A stretch of DNA of 17,573 nucleotides from Pleurotus ostreatus/Saccharomyces cerevisiae fusant (lineage: Eukaryota; Opisthokonta), in contig JAMQCK010000696.1 of NCBI GenBank assembly GCA_024196135.1, positions 1 through 17,573 of the forward strand, read 5' to 3'. The position numbers and the translations under genes are program-made. Below the pieces are notes generated by a model. The model had not been told where the DNA came from and made no database searches. It was given only the letters and a program-made list of their open reading frames with translations. The stretch's first letter is position 1; each line of letters starts with the position of its first letter. Positions 1-8,972 of the stretch are shown piece by piece.

Positions 1-28
1 GTCCGTCTCGAGGCTGATCGGTATGCAG

Positions 29-2567
29 GCTAGGCGGGATGGTCACCGCGCAGACCGTCGTCTATGTCAAGTTGTACTTGAAGAGGGACAGCATACGGCT
101 GAAGTCATTGGTGCGTCGCCGCCCTGTCGCCTCCGTGCGCTCGCTAACTCCCTGACCAGGTCGGCGCGGTGTGGTAAGCGCTCGCACTGCGTTCATGCCT
201 ATCGATCCGCTCACTCGCCGTTCGCAGGTTGCTCGATGCACTCCACAGCATGGCAGTATGGGCAGCGGGATGGACCTACCTGATAGATGGCTTCGGCGAT
301 ACGCAGGGCATCGCAGAAATACCTTGGTACGTCGTAGACTATGGTTGCCTAGGACCATATCATTGACTCACCCTATCCCCCGTAGGAGCATCGCGGTGCG
401 TAGTCCTAGCGAGTACCGTCATGATCTTGCCCCCGCTCATCGCACCTCACTCATAGATGACCGTCGTATTTACGGTAATTATCTCCCTTCCTGGACGTTG
501 ACACGATCTCATCTTGTTACCTTTAGGCATCTCTCACCTTCCTTGTCCACTTGTGCGTTCTACCGCGCATGTTTCGCGCTTTGTGCTGACATTCTCGGTC
601 GCCCGCGTGTCCAGATTCCTTGCTCGGCGGATTCATCTTTGTGGGTGGCAGGTGGCACTTTCCCTTCCCGCGCTAATATGGTTGGCGGTCTAGTATCCCA
701 TGGGAACTACTATCTCACCGCGGCGGTCGTGAGTTGTTGATCGCTTCTCCCGTTCGTCCATGTGGTGAACTGACTTCGCTATAGACCATACTTGCGGTCT
801 TGCGACTAGGTGAGCCGATCATGGATAGAAGAAGACCGCCCTTGACTGACATCGCGTCCTAGCATCTGCCTGTGGTACGCATCCCTCTCTTGCGCAGTCG
901 TTCGTGCGTACTGATGATGTCCAGTCACTACCGGAACCATGTATGGGTTCGATTTGACCTTCATCCTTCTCTTCGCTGACCCATGCTCAGGATACACTAC
1001 GGAAACTTCGCTGACTTCAAAGAGCACTTCTCTGTAAGTCCTTTCCGATCGCTCGATGTGCGCCTTCTGACGCACGATCTTGCAGTGGGTCTTCACGTTG
1101 GGACTCGCTCTTTCTTCCGCAGTCGACGCCATGATCACGGGCTGTCTTTTCGTTCTTTTGCATCGGAGCCGAAAGAGCACGCCGCTGAGCATGCCTGGGT
1201 GAGTAGCGACCGTTCGCTGGCGAAATTCTGTCGTTGACTATTCTTCAGACTGACCGACATGATCGATACTCTGATTTTGTACGCTTTCGAGAGCGGTTCT
1301 CTAACATGGTGCGCTCGATGCTTGGCCCGATGTACGGCGCTGACGGCTTCTGTAGTTTTGCCACTATTGTTTCCATGATATGTGTAGGTGGCCTCGAGAG
1401 CGCTTGCCGAATCATTAGGGGAGGTCAGAGTGGTCGGATTCTGCGTGATCTTGAGTCGGATCCCAAAGTGTGATCTTGAAGCCCAAGATCGCACTTGAGC
1501 GTGGGAGGATCCGAGATCGCGCTGGATCGTTGGATCACCTCTGGAGGTGATCCTGTCGCAAGATCGCACTTCAGGATCGCACTTCGAATATTTCTTTTGC
1601 GCGCTATTTCGCTGCTGCTTATGTAACACGCCTTCGCCTCGCCTTGTACAAGGCCCTACCGGCCCTCTGCGGGCTCACAGAGCCCGCACAGTGGTTCTAG
1701 CTGCGTTGATTGAATATATTTTCGACATCTCTGACACGAGAGCCTCGCAGGTGCCTCAATAAAGGGCAATCGCCCATGAGACGACATACGGTCGGCCAGT
1801 AGTCGGCAACAGATGTCCGCTGTCTGTGAGGTCCGCTGCTGTTGGCTCGAAGGTTCACAGCAGTGTCACGAACGCATCCGCGACGTGCTATGATTGCAAG
1901 GCAAAATCCCCGGAAAAGCGAATAAAATCACCGACAAGATCGCTCTCAAGATCACGCTTCAAAATGGGGTGGTCAGAGTGGAAGTCCGATCTTGGGGAAC
2001 TTTCCGACTTTCAGCGCGACCAAGATCAGACCCGGGATCCGACTTGAGATCACTCAGGATCAGACCACCCTGACCTCCCCTATTTACTGACCGCGTGTAT
2101 AGTGGATTACTATGAATCACAACCTAATCTTCCTTGGCTTGCACTTCGTTATCGCAAAGCGTACGTCCTTCCCTCCATCGATTGCTCACGTCACTGACCT
2201 TCTTCACCGTTGGCAGTATACGGTATGTCTTTGCGCCGCCGTAGCATCCTGCGTGTCATTCAATTGCTTACCGATATTTTCCAGCGAACACCTTCCTCGC
2301 GACGTGAGCCCTCCCATTTCTGACCGCTGGCCCATCACTTATTTTGTCGCTCTCTCCAGGCTTAACATGCGATATATGATACGCGAGTCGAGAAGCTCCT
2401 CCATCGGCCAGCCGGGTATCATCGTGCTCGAGCGACACGATCGCGAAGCCGACAGCCTGGAACAGCACCGCTGCAAGACCTTGAACGCGCTGCAGATCAG
2501 CGTCGACGTCCAGCGCACGGTGCAGTACGATGAGGAGACGTCGTCGGACCGCGGAGGCAGCAAATAG
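29..2567 (+). CDS. DUF6534-type 7-TM membrane protein, copy A (5' partial)
   Basis: I recognise a DUF6534 family protein, a mushroom-specific multi-pass membrane family of unknown function. Exon 1 lies left of the window; base 1 is already in intron 1. Exons seen: 29-110, 160-173, 228-326, 386-395, 457-474, 527-552, 615-640, 694-728, 785-809, 863-874, 898-907, 991-1033, 1086-1198, 1249-1308, 1356-1383, 2103-2160, 2217-2222, 2285-2303, 2360-2567. They encode 296 whole residues after a split first codon. Family landmarks are W-SIAMTVVFTA, the helix WVFTLGLALSSAVDAMITG, TDMIDTLILYAFESGSLT, and AKLYANTFLATLN before a charged soluble tail. About seven hydrophobic segments are expected, of which the first falls off the edge. 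Two features differ from copy B: an extra intron at 174-227, and an intron at 1384-2102 enlarged by a transposable element. The donor at 908 (GTACTG) is weak and was chosen by reading phase. The frame is intact, but correct expression depends on splicing a 719-nt intron. Confidence 0.88.
1418..1464 (+). repeat. left terminal inverted repeat of the TIR element
   Basis: Starts GGGGAGGTCAGAGTGG and pairs with 2034-2080 read on the other strand, 41 of 47 positions matching by eye. Weaker similarity (TGATCTTG) continues about 13 bp further in. Confidence 0.88.
1532..1553. repeat. perfect 10-bp-arm palindrome inside the TIR element
   Basis: GGATCACCTC and GAGGTGATCC face each other across a 2-nt centre (TG). 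Such subterminal hairpins are common in MITEs. Confidence 0.85.
1668..1688. repeat. 8-bp-stem hairpin inside the TIR element
   Basis: TGCGGGCT (1668-1675) and AGCCCGCA (1681-1688) are exact reverse complements with loop CACAG. It lies near the middle of the left half of the element. Confidence 0.8.
2034..2080 (-). repeat. right terminal inverted repeat of the TIR element
   Basis: On the minus strand this reads GGGGAGGTCAGGGTGG and continues in parallel with the left end. It is immediately followed by TA at 2081-2082. Confidence 0.88.
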
Positions 2568-3976
2568 TTCGCGACTTCAATGCTTGATGGCGCGAGTGAC
2601 TCTTGGTGCGCAGGAGGCCTTGGGTGGAAGAGGCATCCGTTGCGCGACGACCGTCTGTCACTTGTTGGGACCTTTCACGTTTGATTTTCTGCTCTTTGTC
2701 CCCTGTACGCCCTCCTGGCAGTGAGATATGTCGGTTGTGTTTACTTTACGCGCTCGTTGTCGCGATGTATATCTAGTTGCCTGTTGACCAAAGTAATACT
2801 CGATTTGTTGTCCCTTTTTTTTGGAGCGATACGGAAGGAATGTTAAAATATGGATCGGAATGGACCATATGGACTGGAATGGGCTACACACATGAAGGCT
2901 GCAATAGACTATAGAGTGCGCGTGTGAGCATGGCGACGGGGTGGTGGGAACGGGAAGATGGGATCTGAGATCTGGTGCAATTGTGGCGATGTGGGGAAAT
3001 TCGGAGATGGCTGAATTTGGAAGTTTCCACGTGGCGTGGCTTTCTTTCGACTTCCACCATTCAGTTGAACTGCGCGGTCTAACAATGGCATTTCGCCAGG
3101 GCACCCCATCGAAGCTTTTGTGTACAAGTCCAGCAATGAGTATACAGCTGACTTATGTGCTCTCCTTTGGGGCCTTCACCAGCGCGTCGCCAGTGATCTG
3201 CAGGGCGGTAAACAGGTTCTGTGGCTGAGATCAAAACACTGTCGGTTTTCTTCCGATTCGTTGGCCAGTATGTGATCAGGACGCGCGTCAGTGATTGCGA
3301 GGACGTCGCACGGAGACAGCGGCAGACCGACGGAACTGCTACGGTACGTTCCCGTGTTCACCTGACGTTGAACGACACGGGTACTGGGCTTACGAGAGGA
3401 TAGAGGTACGCATTCTGCTTGCTGAAGTGCGAAATTCACGACTGAGGTTGGGTCGAGGAGTCAGAGTACAGATCTCATGCGACGCCTGTGAGGCCGCCGA
3501 GGTAGAATGCGCAGCGCCACCCGCGTTGCCGGCCAACAGCGGCCAATGCGCGCGGCTGTCGCAGGCGGCGAGCGCGACGACCCCTCGTCATGTCGCGAGG
3601 TTCGAGCTGGTCTCAATTGACGAAGTTCTTCTTCTGAGTTGGTGCCAAATCATGGAAGTTCCCTACCCCGGGATTGGTGTGCAAAAAGGAGGCGAAGCTG
3701 CCGCCACTGATGAGATGGAAGACACGGGGGGAGTCTGGGGGGACGGGCAGCTTGATGCAAAGAGGGCTGCCGCGGCATCGCGCGTCCGAGCGCCGCGCAC
3801 TGGCGAGGTGCGTTCGGGAAGCGCGCGCTGACGCGAACCGCGTGCTATTGTTCCCCTGTGGAATAAAGTTGTCGGCGCGTAGCCATAGGGGCGCCCAGCG
3901 GTGCGTCACCCATGTTATAAATGCGCCCGTCGCGCGCGTCTGGCGAGTTTCTCTTCTCCCTTCCTTCGCTGACGAT
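2568..3976. other. intergenic region between the two DUF6534 genes
   Basis: No convincing gene is seen. The open frames here have no family motif, no hydrophobic pattern and no supporting splice structure. The left part should hold the 3' UTR of copy A and the right end the promoter of copy B. Visible details are a run of eight T at 2815-2822 and a 14-bp imperfect direct repeat, ATGGATCGGAATGG at 2850-2863 and ATGGACTGGAATGG at 2869-2882. No third degraded DUF6534 copy was recognised. Confidence 0.6.
3916..3921 (+). promoter_or_regulatory. TATA box of DUF6534 copy B
   Basis: TATAAA lies 61 nt upstream of the ATG at 3977. It is followed by a pyrimidine-rich stretch (about 3948-3969) typical of fungal start regions. 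Confidence 0.6.
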
Positions 3977-5873
3977 ATGGCGGTTTCGGCGGACATCAAT
4001 ACGACCTATGGAGCCATCTTGTTGGGCTCGCTGTTCGCCGCTCTGTGCGTTGAGAGTTTCTAGGCCAATGCATTCGCTGACTTGACGCGCTAGGTTGAGC
4101 GGAATGGTGACAGCGCAGGCCGTCGTCTATAGGAAGTTATACCCGAAGGATAGCATGAAGGTCAAGTCGCTTGTGAGTACGCACCCTTCGCTTGAGAACG
4201 CCTCCCTGACGCGTCAGAACTTCAGGTCGGTATGATATGGTCCTTGGATATCATCCATAGCGCCATGATCTGGACGGCGGCGTGGAGGTACCTCATCGGA
4301 TATTTGGGGCACCAGCAAGGAACAATTGACAGGATACACTGGTTAGTCGACCAGGCTCTTCCTGGGTCCTCACTCTAGCTGACGATTCTTTTGCAGGAGC
4401 ATTGCGGTGAGGACTGCTACGAATTTTGCGTCAATTGATGCTGAATGAGTCACGCAGATCACCATCATGTTTACGGTGAGGCCCCCAATTCTGTCTTCTT
4501 CGACGTCTCCAGTAGCTGACATCGTCGCTAGGCGATTACCACATTCACCGTACACATGTAAGCACCATTCAGTCTACTTCAAGACCTTGTCTCACCTCCT
4601 CAGCTTCCTCACGCGACGTATCTTCTTATGTGCGTGGCAACCCCTCCGTCAGAAAACGAAGCGCTCACCTTCAGCGCAGTGAGCCGCAAGAACTACTACA
4701 TCGCAGGACCAATTGTGCGTCTCGTAAACATTGGACCCTCTGCGTCCATATCTAAAATTCTTTAGTTCGCCCTTGCAGCTCTGCGTCTCAGTGAGTCTCC
4801 GTGGTCGTCTTGGCCGCGTTGCTCCTAACTCACGCCTCTCAATAGTATCTGCATGCGGTAAGCCTAGGACAAACGAAACGTTGCTTTACTTCTGACGCGC
4901 GATTTTGCAGTGACGACTGGAACGATGTGAGCGCAAGAATTTCTTGATGCCTATAAGCAATCGCTCATGCAAGCAATCCAGGGTGTACTACGGCACGTTC
5001 TCCGCCTTCAAGGCCCACTTCTTCGTGAGTTGGCTTCGTATCTCTGCGTATCCCACTGACTTCGTAGGGCAAGTGGGTTTTCTCGCTCGGCCTCGCGCTG
5101 TCGTCCATCGTCGACATTGCGATCACGGTGTCTCTATTTGTACTGCTGTATAAAAGCCGCAACGGCATGCCTCAGTGAGTGGTATATCTTACGCCGCGTC
5201 AACTACACGCTTACCTTTATTAGCCTCAACGCTGTTATCGACTCACTCATTTTGTACGCCTTTGAGAACGGCTCTTTGACTTGGTGAGTACTGGACCTGC
5301 GGTATACTTTGTCCGGTGACTTAACTCGGTGCCTAGTATCGCTACTGTCGTGTCCATGATCTGCGTGAGTTTCCCTATGAACATCACCTGCACTACGGCT
5401 CATATTCCCAGTGGGTCGCCATGAACGACAACTTCATCTTCTTGGGCCTTCACTTCGCCATTGGAAAGCGTAAGTCCTGCCAAAAACACGTCGCAGATGT
5501 CGCCGCTAACCCTGCTTCCAGTGTACGGTATGTCTCCTGTGATTTACCCTGTACCCCACTTCGTCTCAACTTCGTGCTCCAGCAAACACCTTCCTAGCCA
5601 CGTGAGTTAACGAGAATGACTATTCATGGCTGCGACTCACCTATTCTCAGTCTAAATGCCCGCTTCATAGTGCGCGATGGTCGGACGACGTCTTCTTCTG
5701 GACCCGTCATAGTACTGGAGTCCAGGAGACAGCCTCCCTCCGGTCAGCGACAAGAGGAGAGCACGACGAATGGGACCTTCGGCATAGCTTCGAAGGTCGG
5801 ACCTGTGAAGATCAACGTCGAGCAAACCATCCACTACGACAACGAGCGAGACTACGACGTCGAGCGCAAGTAG
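3977..5873 (+). CDS. DUF6534-type 7-TM membrane protein, copy B (complete)
   Basis: Complete tandem paralogue of copy A, 324 aa. Exons: 3977-4044, 4094-4172, 4226-4341, 4397-4406, 4458-4475, 4532-4557, 4604-4629, 4680-4714, 4766-4790, 4846-4857, 4911-4926, 4982-5024, 5068-5174, 5224-5283, 5337-5364, 5412-5469, 5522-5527, 5583-5601, 5651-5873. They total 975 nt including TAG. The N-terminus (MAVSADINTTYGAILLGSLF) matches the usual DUF6534 start. Seven hydrophobic segments follow, at about residues 10-35, 50-72, 89-115, 118-148, 160-187, 195-222 and 225-250. The diagnostic GKLYANTFLATLNAR motif is assembled across a 6-nt exon (TGTACG). The tail of about 70 residues is hydrophilic, rich in charge and Ser/Thr, and probably cytosolic. 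The acceptor of exon 13 could be after 5067 (adds Gly-Lys) or after 5073, the position used in copy A. A receptor or sensor role has been speculated for 7-TM fungal families, but nothing in the sequence proves one. Confidence 0.92.
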
Positions 5874-6386
5874 GCCTCGCCATGTCTTTTGCTTCTATTC
5901 GCATGTCTGTCGCGTGCTGTTGGGATAACACCTTTTTGCCTTCTGTATCCTATATCCTATGGAAGTCATGTATTACTCATCACCTTCGCTCAACTTCGAT
6001 CCGCTACTGTGCGGTCTTTACCCATGGTTTCTACGCAATGGGCTGAGTGAAGGAGATCTCTTCCTGAGTCATTCTCTGACTCTGTGAAGGACTCTAAATC
6101 ACCCGCTTGAAATCGCTCCCCGAAGTTCAACCGTGGGAATCCAGAACTCACGTGTATATCACACGGGAACGAGGCTGCTGGCCAGAAATGAAAGCGCATC
6201 ATCAACCACCACCACATCGCAGTTCCGGTAACTCGTTCGGACCGCAAGAGGCACTAGACTCGTTCCCCAAACTGCCGCTCTACTGTCCCTCTTCAAGACA
6301 GTGACGCGCCCCACAAGAGAGTTTCTACTGAAAGAAGAGCTGGCTCCAAAGTCGAGACCAGACGGGCAGCAAGTTGAACCGCCAGG

Positions 6387-6398
6387 GTGTTGCAACAC
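6387..6398. repeat. 12-bp perfect palindrome GTGTTGCAACAC
   Basis: The dodecamer equals its own reverse complement. It lies about 465 bp upstream of the zinc-cluster factor ATG. It could be a dimer-binding site or chance. Confidence 0.5.
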
Positions 6399-6480
6399 AC
6401 CTGCTATGACACGTATAGCCATATCGGAAGAGAAACTCCTCCGTCTGCACTGGAGCAGAAGGTGCGCAAATACTCTGGCG

Positions 6481-6505
6481 CGAAGTCGTCGGAAACACGA
6501 CTTCG
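6481..6505. repeat. 9-bp-arm inverted repeat (hairpin)
   Basis: CGAAGTCGT (6481-6489) and ACGACTTCG (6497-6505) are exact reverse complements separated by CGGAAAC. It lies about 360 bp upstream of the ATG of the transcription factor gene. Confidence 0.55.
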
Positions 6506-6705
6506 TCGCGGGCGATTTCCGTTCTGTGCGTTTGAGCCACGCGCAGGAGGTAGCAGTTCAATCTGAACCCACTTCCTCTCCACTGAATCTTCTGTCCGTT
6601 AACTTAACCACGGCTTAGCTCGGTGACAAACCGCCTTGCCCGAGGAGTACCTGGTGATATCACAAGAATACTCGATTGTCGGCTCTGCGGCTTGCACAGT
6701 GCAAC

Positions 6706-6720
6706 GCACACACTGTGTGC
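6706..6720. repeat. 7-bp-arm inverted repeat GCACACA-C-TGTGTGC
   Basis: Exact arms around one central base, about 140 bp upstream of the ATG at 6862. It is a candidate operator; function is unknown. Confidence 0.45.
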
Positions 6721-6806
6721 CTATCCCTCTGCGCATATGCCTTGCTTTGGCAGTGATGCGCCCTTTGCGCGACGTAGGCGCCGACACCGTGTTATAGACC
6801 GCCTCA

Positions 6807-6812
6807 TATAAG
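6807..6812 (+). promoter_or_regulatory. TATA-like box of the zinc-cluster factor gene
   Basis: TATAAG within CATATAAGTAG lies 55 nt upstream of the ATG at 6862, a usual fungal spacing. Confidence 0.45.
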
Positions 6813-6861
6813 TAGGAGGCCACATATGCGTTGAGCGATAACCATTGTTTTACGCCGTACT

Positions 6862-8972
6862 ATGAGCCGCCCTAGCACGCCAAACCCGCCTCCCGAGCGC
6901 ATCGGTAGTCCTCTTTCCCCTGGAGATGGACGAAGAGGCACCAGAGGACATGCTTGCCTCACCTGTCGTCAGAGTACGTTAGTTCTGCATCTTACATGCC
7001 ACTCTCAAGACTAACAACGATTGTTATCCAGGGCGTATCGTACGTGACACTCTCCCAAAGTCCCAAACACTAGTACTGAGCCATCTATTTCCAGAAATGT
7101 GATGGTCGCCGCCCTATTTGCGCTCAATGCGAGCGCCACAATAGGGCCGAGGAATGCGAGTACGCGGACTCGGGGCCTTCCCCGGCGAGGGTTCTCGAGC
7201 AAAATATCCAAGCGCTTGAACAGCGTTTGCAGCAGCTTCAGTCCTCGCGCTCCGGTCCAGCAACGGAGATTACCTTGCACGATCCGTATGCGACGGCGCC
7301 AGCCGCTAACCCACCCGGGCTTCCTCGTATACTTGGTCAGTTGTGCTTATATATCGCGAAGTCGAAGGCTCACTTTTCTTGACCAGAGCGTGCTTCTTCG
7401 TCAAATTGGTGGGCGTCGGAAGAACCGCCTGTCAGCGTGGTGCAGTACCTGTACGTCGCTTGGATTCTGGATGCGATTTGGCGCTGACACCAGATAGGGT
7501 TCATACATTCCTGCCATACGCCGCGAACTTCGGTTTCTTCCTCGACGAGTCTCGCTTTCGGTCTGCTGTCCTACCGGATATCCAGGCCGGACGATCCTCT
7601 GCTTTGATCACCTGCATGTGCCTTTGCGCCGCCTCCGCTCTACGGGTCTCCTCTCTTCTGCCTCTTCTACCAGCGATGCTCTCTCGTGCTACCTCACAAA
7701 CAGCGCGCGCGTTAGCAAGCAGGAAACCTCAGGACGTGATGCACTACATCCAGGCGGAGGTCCTGCTAGCGCATTACTACATCATCAACGGACGATTTCT
7801 GGGTAAGCTGTCTCCATCACGCCGCCATTCCCTTGCTAAATCCCTGCTAGAAGCTAGACAGCGCCTCAGCGCAGTGGCCGCTGTCATCCTAGCCTGCGGC
7901 TTGCATAAGATGCGAACCTCGCGGCCTGCTACGATTGGAAACAGCGATCTGCGTATGCCATGCGCTGTCGATCCAGTAGAGGAGGGCGAACGTATAATTG
8001 CCTTCTGGACCATTGTTTCCCGCGACAAGAACTGGACCGTTGCCATGGGGGAATCATCAAGTTTACCCATCCCGAGCGATAGGCCGGAAAGTCAGGTGGA
8101 CACACCTTGGCCATTGTGCAGGAGTGACTACGCGCAGGTGAGGCATTTTGTCTGCAGGTACCAGTATCAGGCTCACGATCCTTTGAATCAGGGCCGCCTT
8201 CTTCCTACCATCACGAGCAGCCTGACGGTAGAGAATTTCCTGCGTGGCGTGGACAATGCAAGGACACCTAGCATCTTGGCCGTCCACGCGAAGGCAGCCA
8301 TACTGTGGGAGCGAGCGTTCCTACTCGGCAAATCCTACCGACCTAGTACGCGTTACTCATTGTCTGTATACTTTTCTTCTAAAATGTTCTTCCAGATATG
8401 CCACAGCAGCGACTCGCGACTTTTGTGGCAACCCTCAATTCCCTCGATACGATCATGGCCGCACTTGCGCGACGAGACCTTCCGACCTTCTTTGGCTCGC
8501 GGGATCTCGGCGAGCAGCGCGCGCTGCTGGCCGCACACGGTACGGTCTACGCGGCGTGCATCCAGTTGCACCGTCCCGTCGCGCTGGCCAATCCGCAATC
8601 GGGACAAAAGATGCTCATGGCTGCCAAGGAAATCTTTTCCTTCCCCTCGCGGCTTGCGATCTCTGAGATGCGCATCGTCGACCCGATGATGGGGTCTATA
8701 TGGCTGCTTGCTGCGTATGTGGTGGCTGGAGAGCTGATGCGCCTGCGCGAGGCGTCTCGAGGTCGTGCGAGTGGGAGCGAGAGAGCTGCAGCGGACGATC
8801 TGTCCAGATTGATGCATTCGGCGCTCGCGACTATAGAACCGGTATCAAGAAGCATACCATTGCTTGGTGAGCTTGGCTTGACCATCTGTTGCATTCGAGC
8901 TCACATCGTTCGCCAACAGGAGACCGAGTCGACAAAGTTCGAGAACTGTGCACGGCCGCATCCTCTTCATAA
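6862..8972 (+). CDS. Zn(II)2Cys6 fungal transcription factor
   Basis: Sequence-specific nuclear regulator of 564 aa. Exons: 6862-6973, 7032-7039, 7095-7335, 7387-7450, 7498-7802, 7851-8137, 8192-8345, 8396-8866, 8920-8972. The zinc cluster has Cys at residues 32, 35, 42, 49, 52 and 61 (C-X2-C-X6-C-X6-C-X2-C-X8-C) with a basic stretch between the second and third Cys. A short coiled coil follows at about 72-92 (VLEQNIQALEQRLQQL), the usual dimerisation linker. The middle region resembles the fungal-specific middle homology domain: FLPYAANFGFFL, IQAEVLLAHYY, ILACGLHKM, GERIIAFWTIVSRDKNWT and DTPWPL. Exon 2 is only 8 nt and lies inside the zinc cluster. The introns 7803-7850 and 8138-8191 are multiples of three without stops, but splicing restores family motifs (GRFLEARQ and YAQGRLLPT). 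The last exon ends at TAA 8970-8972. Target genes cannot be told; autoregulation through the upstream palindromes is possible. Confidence 0.93.

Larger units (their letters stand above)
1418..2080. mobile_element. 663-bp TIR element (MITE-like) inserted in an intron
   Basis: The two ends are inverted copies of each other for about 47 bp with 6 mismatches. Each begins GGGGAGGTCAG. The flanks are TA at 1416-1417 and TA at 2081-2082, which fits a TA target duplication of the Tc1/mariner type. There is no transposase reading frame inside, so this is a non-autonomous MITE-like element. The interior is rich in GATC-centred motifs (AGATCGCACTT and relatives) and hairpins. The element sits inside the intron 1384-2102 of DUF6534 copy A. 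Removing it together with one TA leaves a normal 54-nt intron. Superfamily assignment rests only on the TA flank and is tentative. Confidence 0.85.
5874..6861. other. intergenic region: 3' end of copy B and promoter of the zinc-cluster factor
   Basis: No gene is supported; open frames on both strands lack motifs and splice logic. The right half holds three short palindromes (listed separately) and a TATA-like site. The region is therefore best read as a long upstream control region for the transcription factor at 6862, plus the 3' UTR of the gene ending at 5873. Confidence 0.6.

Noticed and set aside
1135..1629. 164-aa minus-strand frame crossing the element border
   Set aside because: It is antisense to conserved exons of copy A and runs into the transposable element; no motif is seen.
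1418..2080. Autonomous DNA transposon
   Set aside because: The element is only 663 bp and no frame inside encodes transposase motifs.
3596..3620. Possible tRNA T-arm (GGTTCGAG)
   Set aside because: No matching acceptor stem or anticodon arm could be found around it.
3295..3831. 178-aa plus-strand frame in the spacer
   Set aside because: It has no recognisable domain or splice structure, and its composition looks like random GC-rich sequence.
7343..8689. 448-aa uninterrupted plus-strand frame as a separate gene
   Set aside because: It is the zinc-cluster factor read through two stop-free introns and then out of frame after 8345. Splicing restores the family motifs on both sides.
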